A stretch of DNA of 64,000 bases, taken from contig JABBCA010000098.1 of the NCBI GenBank assembly GCA_018607135.1, positions 1 to 64,000 on the forward strand, read 5' to 3'. Every line of letters starts with the position of its first letter. Positions within the stretch are counted from its first letter, which is position 1. The stretch comes from Opitutales bacterium (GTDB lineage: Bacteria; Verrucomicrobiota; Verrucomicrobiia; Opitutales; Coraliomargaritaceae). The translations under genes were made by a program, and so were the position numbers. The notes under the pieces were generated by a model. It was not told where the DNA came from. It did no database searches and saw only the letters and a program-made list of their open reading frames with translations. Shown in pieces: positions 41,301 to 49,170 of this stretch.

Positions 41301-41422
41301 TCGAGCTCGCCTTCGTGGCCAGACTGAATGGCTAGTCTCGGTGAAACTGCTGATGCGGATACGACAATCGCAGCCCAAAATAAGCAAAGGGCTAGTCGTT
41401 TAAGTGCTGAGTTGAGGGGCAT
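38354..41422 (-). CDS. Secreted caspase-like (C14) protein with WD40-like repeats, copy 3
   Basis: The ATG at 41422 gives 1022 residues and a clear signal peptide (MPLNSALKRLALCLFWAAIV). WD40-like repeats are seen early (GHEGELDLIATSRSGTLAATASIDGKVTLWD, residues about 34-64, quoted in two runs) and late (LTIWDIQSSEQLGTLVL). One RGLFVEDDD motif precedes the C14 domain. His855 in FYYAGHGVV and Cys910 in LFILDACQSAGAL are the catalytic pair; IAQLARSTGTHWL and DSGDGRVTVNEL follow. The start is 8 bases after the stop of copy 4, so the two are likely co-transcribed. A GTG four codons upstream would overlap copy 4. The stop lies in a REP. Confidence 0.86.
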   Translation of the reverse strand: MPLNSALKRLALCLFWAAIVVSASAVSPRLAIQSGHEGELDLIATSRSGTLAATASIDGKVTLWDIATQQKLYSATPITAKRPVVQDIQFVGSNDHSIAFITTSGIYFMDTANPEAVKNTPQRGLSASAVSEDRATIYYAATQFGKVIIKSVRVQTGKVSELISHKPEDSHFKLSRKSTISTLEISPNGSKARIVLEPEGSVHLYDLRSNWPLPDDAPQSDFETPDTAKAALGSNIIASAPLPGSDRHLVIAQKTPKERLVAEYSTASQTLQAWQSDTFQASSLRSLRDGSGFLVLSDDGYYSVRMTIGELRVQYHAIAGFKDIVSLNETNQVAYISYTNDQATLCFSEIGAKTPTKQIPVEVGYVLDNHTVQIQLALSADGTHLAAVSASRANVFDTASGDLLHQRQFEQYLYAENTTMQSAAFNGQNDTLYITTKAGLIDINFDLDFARVIDSAKYTHLHPVINEREPDYAEVRGIDLKTSQARTNVLVDYSVQPLVNAPPRPLVVDWANDGDLVAIRGAKAIHIFKPAEQGKQSAELALDNTNVEDITLFNQGTLCAALNTEGSLTIWDIQSSEQLGTLVLNTASNEWIFATKQGYFESSPGGLHKASFIIGKTLVPTAAFFEVFHSPKLAWRMIQGYRPPAPESAMSQFNTPPSIDRIEVADAKGNRLDPSVEIKTDTLALRVYAESNAATISEIRLYHNEKLISNKTRGLFVEDDDATTARSEGFNVQLLPGVNTFKAIAYNAARSESKAEKISLTYKPNFDDITGINLHMLLVGINEYKNPKYNLNYAVADAKAVSNLLQNSSKHIYTKTHVHTLTNKEATKDKILDLIDKVKSASGPRDTFIFYYAGHGVVSEDATFYLVPTEVTQLYGADEALTQKGIPSELLFAASRDIPAQKQLFILDACQSAGALTGLSQRGAAEEKAIAQLARSTGTHWLTASGSQQFATEFSELGHGAFTYTLLRGLEGKADSGDGRVTVNELKAYLESEVPVVTSKYKGTAQYPASYGYGQDFPITLP

Positions 41423-41430
41423 GGTAGGTA

Positions 41431-44400
41431 TCACTGAGCGAGTGCGCCGATGGGGAAGTCGTTGCCGTAGCCGTAGCTGGATGGATATTGTGGGGTGCCT
41501 TTATGTTTTGCGGTGACTTCTGGCACTTCGCTCTCTAGGTAAGCCTTAAGTTCATTGACGGAAATACGCTTGTCGCCTGTGTCTGCAGAACCTTCAAGGC
41601 CTTGGAGGAGGGTATAAGTAAATGCACCATGGCCTAGCTCGCTGAATTCTGTCGCGAATTGTTCGCTGCCTGATGCGGTCAACCAGTGTGTGCCGGTGCT
41701 GCGTGCGAGTTGCGCGATGGCTTTTTCTTCGGCTGCGCCGCGCATAGCTATACCTTCTAGAGCGCCTGCGGATTGGCAGGCATCTAAGATGAATAACTGC
41801 TTTTGAGCTGGAATGTCCTTTGAGAGTTCAAGTAATTGTTGGCTGCTGATTGCTTTCTCTTCGAGTTGCCTATCATCGCCATAGAGCTGGGTGACATCGG
41901 TCGGCACTAGGTAGAATTGTTTATTCTCTGACTGCGTCATGACACCATGCCCCGCGTAGTAGAAAATGAATACATCTCGTGCGGTGGAATTCTGTTTCAC
42001 CGTCTCGAATGCCTTGAGGATACTTTGGCTCGTAGCTCCGTGGTTACTGATGAAATACGGAGTGATGGTGGTGAATAAATTTTGGTTAATACCTTCGATC
42101 TTTTTCAAAAATGCAGTCGCATCCGTTACCGCGTAGTTGAGGTCGTATTTGCTATTGGTATAGCTGTCGATGCCGACAGCTAAGACGTGTAAGTTTAGCC
42201 CGCCTTTTTGCTTCGTTGGCACGCTTGATTCCGCTGCTTTGATCGTGAAGGCTTTGGAACGACCTTCGAGCCGATTGGTGTCGAATGCACGAGCGACGAA
42301 AGTGTTTTCACCTGGGAGAAGGTTGACGGTGTATTCTTTGGTTTTCGCTTGGTTTTCTGCAAGGATATCATCCTCGACGAAGAGCCCGCGTGTCGCGGTG
42401 GTGATCAGCTTTTCATTATGATAGAGACGAATCTCGCTGATTGTGGAGTTCATTGAAAAGGCCTCCGCTTTGAGGCGCACTGTGGCGACGTCGGATTCAG
42501 TTAGCGCTTCGTCGTCCTCAACGTAGAGTCCGCGGCTACCTGCCGCCAAGCCGAGTTTGACGGCAGGAGGCACGGTGCGATTGTTTATCTCTGGGACGGG
42601 TTCGAGCGTCGATCCAGAAAGTAAAGTCGGGAGTAGTTTTGGTGTGTAGTAAGCTTCAAATAGTGCATCTGTCTCTAAGAGTTCTTTACCTGCGACGAAG
42701 TAAATGAGGTCATTCGCAGTCGGTGCGGTGTCGAAACGATTATCAGCCGTAGCAATGGCCCAGTCGGCATCATTTTCAAAGAGAGCGACTTTTGTCATCA
42801 GTTTCTCCTTGGAGAGGTCCCAAATACGGATAAAACCGTCGCGATCAGTCGCTGCAAGAAAGTTTGAATCGGCTAGGAATGCGAGGGCGTTGATGGATGC
42901 GCCATCATTTTTAAGCATGAGTCGATTGGTGAGCTGGACTTGATTATTATTGTTCTTAATTACATGACTCGACTGCGTGCCGACGATGATCGTATCCGTT
43001 CCATTAGAGGTGGCTAGTCGTGCGCCATCTGTCGTGGCTGTGGCCCACGTGCGCGTGGTGGAGTTCCGGTTAGTGCCAGTGCTGCCGACTCCCTTGCCTG
43101 TTTTGATATCGATCACTTTGTGCGCCGTGCCGCGACTGATGAATGCTTTGGTGCCTGTTGAATCAAGACCTGCGAAATTACCGCCTCGAGCAGATGACTC
43201 CCAAAGTTCGTCGCCTGTCTCTGTGTCGAAAGCGATCCACTTTTCGATATCATACCCTTTGTCGAATGAACTGGCTTTGTATTGTGAGATGACGGTGATG
43301 CTGCCGTCTGGACTAAAGAAGCCTGGGTTTTGAGCGACCAGTCCGTGCGCTTGGGTGAAGGTCATTTCAAAGACGACTTCACCTGAGTCTACCGATAGCG
43401 CATAAAACTTTTGTGGTGTTCGAATGCCTAGCATGGAGCCGTCTTGTGAGAAAAAGAGTGAATCGATTGTGCTACGCGGAGCAGTGCTATCGATGGGTAG
43501 CTCATCTTGGCCATCGAGTATGCTGTCTCGATCTGTGAGCATGACTGTATTTTGCCCGTGATTTGCATAGGCGATGAGCCCTGATTCATCGTTGATCGCA
43601 AATGCGCTGACTGCGGACTGCACCGTTTTAATCGTGAACCCGTTTGGATTGACCCGCACACGTTTGAGTGTCCCCACTTTATTAAGCGTGTAGAGGTCGG
43701 ACTGCTGCGAGTCGGCGAAGAGTTGATTTGGGTAGTGAGCAGGTTTACCGATGTCGGCGATGTGCTTACCCGAAGCAATGTCGAATCGCGCGAAATGACT
43801 CCGTTTTATCGCATCTTGCCCAGTAGAGTTGTAGCTGAGCAGCACGTTGTTGACATCCTCGATCCATACAGCGCCTGTGCTTACATTGGAGCCTAAGGAG
43901 CTGTCTGGAATCATTCCATTCACAGCTCCTGTCTCATAATTGATAATCGCAATCAGATTGACGTCGGCAATGGCGATTTGCTTTGTTTGGGCGTTGGTCG
44001 CAAAGTGTAGCTGCGTGGCATACTTGGCGTGATGGTAGGGCAGTTTTACTGTAACTGTTTTTTCAATTCTGAGGCTAGGGTCGTTTGCTAGGTGGTTGAT
44101 CTCGACAGTGGTGTAGGTAATGCCTTTTCCATTGCTACGAACTTCGGTGTCTTTGATTGCAAGGAGTGTGCCATCTTCGATTGAGACCAAGCGCCCTAGG
44201 TCTGTTTTTACCTCTTGTAGCTTTGTGTCTTTACTCGCATCAAAGGTGCCGATGAACGCAGACATGAGTTGGCGGTCATGGTATTGCACCACTATTTGTT
44301 TTGGGTTAAATTCATGAATGAGCGCCGGGTAGTGCTTCTTTTTATTACTTACTGGTATGACGTATTCTGGCGAAACTTTAGGGCTAGGGTTAAAGCGTGA

Positions 44401-46275
44401 AAACGATAAGTTGGAAAATGGGCTGCCGTAAATTTCGGCTAGTGAGTAGGACGCTTTTGAACTTTTAGAGTAGTAGGCAAGGGGCTTACCGCTCGTGCCT
44501 GTCGTGTCGACGATTCTGCGAATATCTAAATCGAAAGTGGCGATGCTACTTGCGAGTGGTAGGAGGACTCGATTCGCGTGGGCTTGATAAATGGGGCTAT
44601 TGGATAGGTAGATGGGTTTATCCTTAGAGTCTTTGATTGTCTGGAGGCGTAGCATGCTTCTGGCATCATAGAGATAGGTGCCATCGCTGTCGCAAGTAAT
44701 CATGTATTCTCCGTCTGGGCTTTTCCAGATGCTGGTGGTCAATGTGCTAGGGCCGGAGTCAATACGTGTCTCGACTAATGCGGTTGCCTGCAGCTCAGCT
44801 GCACGTTTAGCTTCGATGAGTTCAGAGAGTTTTCCGATAGTGATCATCGGTAGCCCGGAGTCTTGAATGGCTCTAACGACCTCAACATCAAATTCGTCTA
44901 ATTTCTGACTGATCGCATCAAATGCCATCGCTCTGATCGATGCATGGGCCGCCTTATGATCGTATGGAAAGCGAAGATTACGAATCTCGTATTCGATCTT
45001 ACTAATGGACTTCGAGAATCCTTTGGCGGTGACTTCAATACTCGAATCGTTTGGCCATTCAATGATGTTTGTCTGTATCAAGCTATGGACATTTGCCAGC
45101 ATCTTGCCTTCAGCGGCTTTGTTGAGCGGGTCACGGGCGTCAGGGCTGACAAACTGAGTATAATAAGCATGATCCAGCCGATAAGCATTAGTCTCTGGAT
45201 GTGGAGGAAGCTTTTTGATCAAAGCACTGGTCGCATCTGCACCGAACGTTGCTTCAAACTGTTTTATCTCAGTTTGAATCGCTGGGTCGGCCGCAAAGTC
45301 GGTCGGGCCATATTCGATGTCTTCAATTAGCCCATTGACATACTGTATGAGTGCTCGGGTTACGTTTTTTTGCTCTTTATCTTTACTAATCGATTTCTGA
45401 TAAGCGCGTGCTAGCTCACGGCGCTTGGGTTCCATCTTAGCTAGGAACTCAGCGTTTTCTCCTGGCCCACCATAGTTCGGTCGAGGCATTCCATAATTGG
45501 CCTCTTCTTCCATGATCTTAACGATTTCTGGAGTGGGGCCGTCTGGGCGGGCTCCTTCATAATAGACGACCTTGTCGTTCGGAATGCCCGCGTTCGTCAA
45601 ATTTACCCGTGAAAGATTGCCTGTGATCTGAGCCAGCTTCTTTGCTTCCAATGGTGAAAACGTAACATTGCTTAGCTCCACTTGACTACTGCCCTGAACC
45701 CAAAGAGGTGTTTCTATAGCATAACCAGTATTCGCAATCTTGAGCTCTAGGTCGTCAATCGTTGAGCCTTGGATCAGTGTATTGAGATTCAACGCAGGGC
45801 TCTCACCGCTGGTAATATTGACGTTCTTAGCCTGTAATAAACTTTGATCAATATAGACTGCTCCCGTAATCGGGCTGTTATCTACGCGAACGTTTTGAAG
45901 TATGAACGGTGATGCTTTAACGACTGAAAGTAGACCTCCGTAGGATTGATTCTCTTTTTCGCGACGAATCGTCAGATCTTTTAAAACGAAGCCAGCATTA
46001 TCTGCAGGGGGCAGTAAGAAAGAGATCACATTCGAACGGCTTGGAACTGTAGTCAGAATGGTTTCATCCATACCGACTCCTTGAATAGTGAGCGGCTTCG
46101 TAATCGTGACCGCTACGGCATGAGTGCCTGCTGCGATTTGAATCGTGTCTCCAGGTGCAGCCGCGTTAACCGCTAGTTGTAGATTATGGTAATCTTCAGG
46201 GTATTGAATAATCGCCGCAGTCAAAAGAGGGGAAGCCAAAGCGAGTAACAGAAATATGGATAGAGAGCGTTTCAT
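41431..46275 (-). CDS. Secreted beta-helix/propeller/caspase-like (C14) protein, copy 4
   Basis: The largest of the four, 1614 residues from the ATG at 46275 (signal peptide MKRSLSIFLLLALASPLLTA). An upstream in-frame extension of 37 codons is read mostly from REP sequence and is rejected. Residues about 22-220 look like a right-handed parallel beta-helix (VNAAAPGDTIQIAAGTHAV, TITKPLTIQG), a pectin-lyase-like fold used for carbohydrate or surface binding. Then come a helical segment, propeller-like repeats with one clear WD unit (DRDGFIRIWDLSKEKLM), two acidic motifs (RGLYVEDDE, RGLFVEDDI), and the C14 domain with His1443 (YYAGHGVM) and Cys1500 (DACQSAGAL). It is followed 8 bases later by copy 3. 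Confidence 0.85.
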   Translation of the reverse strand: MKRSLSIFLLLALASPLLTAAIIQYPEDYHNLQLAVNAAAPGDTIQIAAGTHAVAVTITKPLTIQGVGMDETILTTVPSRSNVISFLLPPADNAGFVLKDLTIRREKENQSYGGLLSVVKASPFILQNVRVDNSPITGAVYIDQSLLQAKNVNITSGESPALNLNTLIQGSTIDDLELKIANTGYAIETPLWVQGSSQVELSNVTFSPLEAKKLAQITGNLSRVNLTNAGIPNDKVVYYEGARPDGPTPEIVKIMEEEANYGMPRPNYGGPGENAEFLAKMEPKRRELARAYQKSISKDKEQKNVTRALIQYVNGLIEDIEYGPTDFAADPAIQTEIKQFEATFGADATSALIKKLPPHPETNAYRLDHAYYTQFVSPDARDPLNKAAEGKMLANVHSLIQTNIIEWPNDSSIEVTAKGFSKSISKIEYEIRNLRFPYDHKAAHASIRAMAFDAISQKLDEFDVEVVRAIQDSGLPMITIGKLSELIEAKRAAELQATALVETRIDSGPSTLTTSIWKSPDGEYMITCDSDGTYLYDARSMLRLQTIKDSKDKPIYLSNSPIYQAHANRVLLPLASSIATFDLDIRRIVDTTGTSGKPLAYYSKSSKASYSLAEIYGSPFSNLSFSRFNPSPKVSPEYVIPVSNKKKHYPALIHEFNPKQIVVQYHDRQLMSAFIGTFDASKDTKLQEVKTDLGRLVSIEDGTLLAIKDTEVRSNGKGITYTTVEINHLANDPSLRIEKTVTVKLPYHHAKYATQLHFATNAQTKQIAIADVNLIAIINYETGAVNGMIPDSSLGSNVSTGAVWIEDVNNVLLSYNSTGQDAIKRSHFARFDIASGKHIADIGKPAHYPNQLFADSQQSDLYTLNKVGTLKRVRVNPNGFTIKTVQSAVSAFAINDESGLIAYANHGQNTVMLTDRDSILDGQDELPIDSTAPRSTIDSLFFSQDGSMLGIRTPQKFYALSVDSGEVVFEMTFTQAHGLVAQNPGFFSPDGSITVISQYKASSFDKGYDIEKWIAFDTETGDELWESSARGGNFAGLDSTGTKAFISRGTAHKVIDIKTGKGVGSTGTNRNSTTRTWATATTDGARLATSNGTDTIIVGTQSSHVIKNNNNQVQLTNRLMLKNDGASINALAFLADSNFLAATDRDGFIRIWDLSKEKLMTKVALFENDADWAIATADNRFDTAPTANDLIYFVAGKELLETDALFEAYYTPKLLPTLLSGSTLEPVPEINNRTVPPAVKLGLAAGSRGLYVEDDEALTESDVATVRLKAEAFSMNSTISEIRLYHNEKLITTATRGLFVEDDILAENQAKTKEYTVNLLPGENTFVARAFDTNRLEGRSKAFTIKAAESSVPTKQKGGLNLHVLAVGIDSYTNSKYDLNYAVTDATAFLKKIEGINQNLFTTITPYFISNHGATSQSILKAFETVKQNSTARDVFIFYYAGHGVMTQSENKQFYLVPTDVTQLYGDDRQLEEKAISSQQLLELSKDIPAQKQLFILDACQSAGALEGIAMRGAAEEKAIAQLARSTGTHWLTASGSEQFATEFSELGHGAFTYTLLQGLEGSADTGDKRISVNELKAYLESEVPEVTAKHKGTPQYPSSYGYGNDFPIGALAQ

Positions 46276-46279
46276 GGAT

Positions 46280-46309
46280 CGTAGGGGTGCCACTTGTGGC
46301 ACCGGCGAG
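46280..46309. repeat. REP element upstream of caspase copy 4
   Basis: CGTAGGGGTGCCACTTGTGG followed by CACCGGCGAG is almost identical to the element at 38269-38299, 8 kb away. It lies 4 bases before the start codon of copy 4. Confidence 0.88.
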
Positions 46310-46350
46310 CGGTTTTGAAGATTTGAGCAGTTTGAAGCGTTCGGGCGTTT

Positions 46351-46378
46351 CGCAGGCTTCATAAAATGAAGCCCTACG
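46351..46378. repeat. REP element next to the stop of the papain-like gene
   Basis: CGCAGGCTTCATAAAATGAA followed by GCCCTACG is in reverse orientation and pairs with 46280-46309. It ends one base before the papain gene stop codon (46379-46381). Confidence 0.85.
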
Positions 46379-47887
46379 CTAGTCATGCACGATTTCGATC
46401 ATCAGCGGCACGACGTGACCGGAGGTGTTCTCCTGCACCGCGAAGCCGATGCCGTCGTTGTCGTATTTAATAAACTTCTGGTCGATGAGCCGAGAGCCTA
46501 GGGCTTGATTCACTTTTACGGAGAGTGTGCCAGTTTTCGACTCCATGGATTCGATGAGCGAGGCTACGTTGAGCGGCTCGTCGGAGTAGAGCATGAGCAA
46601 ATAATCAGTGCCAGGCTGTTTATCCATGCGCACGACTTTACGTTCGGAAGGGAATGCGATGGTGCTGTCGCGGCCGATCATCGGTGACATGTTGTCATCG
46701 AAGGGCAGAATCTTGGTAATCTTACCTGTGAGGTCTGTCGCGAAGGCGTATAGATAGGCGCGGGAGTTGGTCGACACGAAGAAACGGAAGCGTGTTCCAG
46801 ATGCGTAAGACTGGGCTAAGCGATAGCCTTGGTAGCGATTGCCTACAGCGGATGCGCCGTCTTCGATTAGTTTAATCGCTGGCATCGGTGTGCCGTCGCG
46901 CTCTTGGAAGCTGACTTTACCTGCGAGTAGTAGTGGAATTTCGGGCGGGCGATAGGTGTTCTTTTGGTAAGGCAGGGCTTTCGGTTGCTTGCCGTATGCT
47001 TGAAGCGCCATGAAGCAGTCTCTTGCGAACTCTTCGTAGGTGGTCCAGTAAAAGCCGCCGTCGCCCCAGCCAGTGCCCCAACTGTTGACGATTCGAAAGG
47101 CACCGCCGTATTTGTTGTCGTCATACCCGACTACCGTCATCGCGTGTGCTCCGTGTTGTGCTGCGGTGGATGAGTCGGATGCTTGTCGCTTCCAAAGTGG
47201 TGTGCGTAGGCGACTGAGCGAAGGGTAGGTATATGCGCCGATGACTACGGGACTGCCTTCGGAGAGTGCCTTTTTGACTGCGAGGATTTTGATCGAACTT
47301 GCTAACTCCTGCGTCGGATCGTTAAGCGGGTAGAAGAGTGCTTGGTAGTCAACTAGTGGGAATTCAGTGGCCTTCAGCATGTCGTTGGAGTCGATACCAA
47401 TTGAGCACTGATAGGGCACGTCTTTGATCTTCGGCGTGCCGACGGTGAGCATGATCTCGAGTGCTTTGTGAATGTGAGAACCTTGTTGGCAGTCTGGGTC
47501 GGCTGCGACGTCGCGTATCTTCTCGTAAACAAATGAAGGTGAGAAAATGTGTTTGTCGATCACTGCACGCGATGTGATCTGTTTTTCTATCGCATACAGT
47601 ATGGTGCGCATGTGATACGCGGTGGCAAACCCGGTGCAGCTCATCATCTGGCCTTGGTCACCTGGAGTTGGACAGTATTTCTCAAGTGAGGCCTTTGCTG
47701 GGAGTCCCGCATACGTGGCTTCAGTGACTGGCGCTTTGTAAGGAATGTTCCGATAGCTCAGCTGGTCTATGAGTAGGCCAGTGGGACGCTGAGAGGGAGC
47801 TGCATCGTCTTGCGCGAACAGATTCGATGTCAGTAGCAGTGTGCAGACTATTACTGAACACTTAAAGAGGTCGTAGAGTTTAGGCAT
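46379..47887 (-). CDS. Secreted papain-like (C1A) cysteine peptidase with DUF4384-like domain
   Basis: A 502-residue secreted protein (signal peptide to about residue 25, ending NLFAQ). Residues about 65-300 are a papain-fold peptidase: oxyanion Gln78 and catalytic Cys84 in GDQGQMMSCTGFA, His248 in GAHAMTVVGYDD and Asn268 in IVNSWGTGWGDGG, so the triad is complete. No long propeptide is evident. Residues about 345-470 (GTRFRFFVSTNSRAYLYAF, ILPFDDNM) resemble DUF4384, a beta domain often attached to caspase-like or serine/threonine kinase-linked proteins. It is upstream of, and in line with, the caspase array; it could process or be processed by the caspases, or act on the same target (inference). 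Confidence 0.88.
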   Translation of the reverse strand: MPKLYDLFKCSVIVCTLLLTSNLFAQDDAAPSQRPTGLLIDQLSYRNIPYKAPVTEATYAGLPAKASLEKYCPTPGDQGQMMSCTGFATAYHMRTILYAIEKQITSRAVIDKHIFSPSFVYEKIRDVAADPDCQQGSHIHKALEIMLTVGTPKIKDVPYQCSIGIDSNDMLKATEFPLVDYQALFYPLNDPTQELASSIKILAVKKALSEGSPVVIGAYTYPSLSRLRTPLWKRQASDSSTAAQHGAHAMTVVGYDDNKYGGAFRIVNSWGTGWGDGGFYWTTYEEFARDCFMALQAYGKQPKALPYQKNTYRPPEIPLLLAGKVSFQERDGTPMPAIKLIEDGASAVGNRYQGYRLAQSYASGTRFRFFVSTNSRAYLYAFATDLTGKITKILPFDDNMSPMIGRDSTIAFPSERKVVRMDKQPGTDYLLMLYSDEPLNVASLIESMESKTGTLSVKVNQALGSRLIDQKFIKYDNDGIGFAVQENTSGHVVPLMIEIVHD

Positions 47888-47944
47888 ATTGATAGATGGG
47901 TAAGACGGATCAGAGCTCAGGTTTATTAGGGCGAGTTTCGGGAT

Positions 47945-48418
47945 TTATTCAGAGAGCGCTTGGAAGATCGCTTCCCAAGTCTTGCTATCTGCTTTTTCGG
48001 CTGGGATATGCGCAATTGATTTAGCTGCGACCAATTCACTGATGCCAACACCGACAAGCCTTGGCGGCAGTTTTGTATTCTGTGGCTGAATCAGTGAAAA
48101 TTTCACCGTGCCATTGAAAAGCTGCAGGTTGACGCCTTTCTTAAAGGAATACCACGGGAACTTGTAGCCCGAGAATTCGTTGGGTGCTGCTGAAAACACT
48201 GTGGTCGGCTCCTCGTTGATGAGACCTTTCGCGCCCGCTGCAGGTTGCCCGTAGCTTTCGAGTAATTTGCCGAGGCCTTTTTCAGTATGCATCGCGCTAC
48301 CGAAGCCAATAAATTCGAGGTGTTCGCCAGTCCATTGGAGAACGCCTGATAGACTGCAAATCGGGCCATCTAAGAGCCAAGCTCTGGAGGCGTAGGGTTC
48401 GGGGAGTGGATTGCTCAT
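47945..48418 (-). CDS. Unrecognised protein upstream of the papain-like gene
   Basis: The ATG at 48418 gives 157 residues (MSNPLPEPYASRAWLLDG...). An ATG 9 codons upstream lies in REP-derived sequence and is not favoured. The protein is soluble, without a signal peptide or membrane segment, and appears to be alpha/beta with alternating strands (ICSLSGVLQWTGEHLEFIGF, VNLQLFNGTVKFSLIQ), slightly like a PH-type barrel. No family is recognised. It is in line with the protease genes 57 bases upstream of the papain gene, so joint transcription is possible. Confidence 0.6.
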   Translation of the reverse strand: MSNPLPEPYASRAWLLDGPICSLSGVLQWTGEHLEFIGFGSAMHTEKGLGKLLESYGQPAAGAKGLINEEPTTVFSAAPNEFSGYKFPWYSFKKGVNLQLFNGTVKFSLIQPQNTKLPPRLVGVGISELVAAKSIAHIPAEKADSKTWEAIFQALSE

Positions 48419-48432
48419 CGTTGTTTCCTGTC

Positions 48433-48460
48433 GTCGGGGTGTCACTTATGAAACCCGCGT
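48433..48460. repeat. Degenerate REP element
   Basis: GTCGGGGTGTCACTTATGAA followed by ACCCGCGT keeps the CCCGCG end and a partial stem, with GTAGGGG changed to GTCGGGG. It marks the left flank of the protease region. Confidence 0.55.
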
Positions 48461-48686
48461 GCTGATCTTGAGAGTTAAGGAGTTGTGGCAGGTTTTTGGC
48501 GTTTTTCGTTCGATTAACTTGGTTTGAGGGGCGTGGCTTAAAGCATTAAGCAATTTATGTTCTCGTTTGCCATCCGTGACGATAAAGGCGCGATGTCTTA
48601 GGTTGAAGTCATTCCAGAACAGTGCGAAAAACTAAGGGAAATGCGACTGGTGTGACCCGCTTGCGTGGAATGATGAGTGCATCTCG

Positions 48687-48848
48687 ATGGTGAAGGATTT
48701 TAGCTTCTTAAGCAGTATAATAATCTCTGGTTGGTGCGTCGGATTCATCTTAAATTCATATGTTTTTCAGAAAACCTTCAAACTCAAGCCTGAAGCCCAT
48801 TTAGCGTGTGCCTTAAAGTCAGTGATTGCCTTTGTGGCGATTCTCTAG
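48687..48848 (+). CDS. Candidate 53-residue small membrane protein
   Basis: ATG at 48687 opens a 53-codon frame ending at TAG 48846-48848, 13 bases before the DUF6172 gene. The peptide starts MVKDFSFLSSIIISGWCVGF, continues with a charged loop (QKTFKLKPEAH) and ends in a second hydrophobic stretch (ALKSVIAFVAIL), so a two-helix membrane hairpin is likely. No ribosome site is clear and no homolog is recognised. The rest of the 400-base stretch between 48461 and 48862 shows nothing else. Confidence 0.42.
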   Translation: MVKDFSFLSSIIISGWCVGFILNSYVFQKTFKLKPEAHLACALKSVIAFVAIL

Positions 48849-48861
48849 ACCCTGCGGGCTT

Positions 48862-49158
48862 ATGAAGAAGACATTCCCGCTGACACACCCGAAGAAGAAA
48901 CCCGAACGTTTGGTCGAGGCGATTCGCGCGGACGTGAACAAATACCTAAAGCGCGAGCGCAATAAGAAGCGCCCCGATGGGGTCGATTTCTGGGACTTTG
49001 ATTGCAAGGTCGGTGTCACGATGGACGCTGCAAAGACGCTACACGTGACGGAGGTTTCTAAGGCGGTCGGCGATGTCCTCGCCGATGGTGGGGAGACTTG
49101 CTACGTCGAGTTGACCACCATACTTGGTAAGCGAAGCAAAAAGCCTCAGGCTGATTGA
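48862..49158 (+). CDS. DUF6172-like small protein
   Basis: The ATG at 48862 gives 98 residues, starting MKKTFPLTHPKKKPERLVEA, a conserved opening of the DUF6172 family. It is highly basic, and the middle (KRPDGVDFWDFDCKVG) and the end segment (CYVELTTILGKRSKK) also fit the family. Function unknown; nucleic-acid contact is conceivable from charge only. It converges with the LysR gene at 49171-50106, 12 bases apart. Confidence 0.72.
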   Translation: MKKTFPLTHPKKKPERLVEAIRADVNKYLKRERNKKRPDGVDFWDFDCKVGVTMDAAKTLHVTEVSKAVGDVLADGGETCYVELTTILGKRSKKPQAD

Positions 49159-49170
49159 ATTAGTATGCCG

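Noticed and set aside
34172-46378. CRISPR array suspected from repeated palindromes
   Set aside because: The repeats are not evenly spaced and have no unique equal-length spacers or cas genes; they fit REP elements.
46276-46386. 37-codon upstream extension of caspase copy 4
   Set aside because: It is read through two REP elements; the signal peptide begins at the ATG at 46275.
30663-47887. Caspase array as a CRISPR- or gasdermin-linked defence system
   Set aside because: All five proteins have Sec signals and there is no gasdermin-like, Cas or nucleotide-sensor gene nearby.
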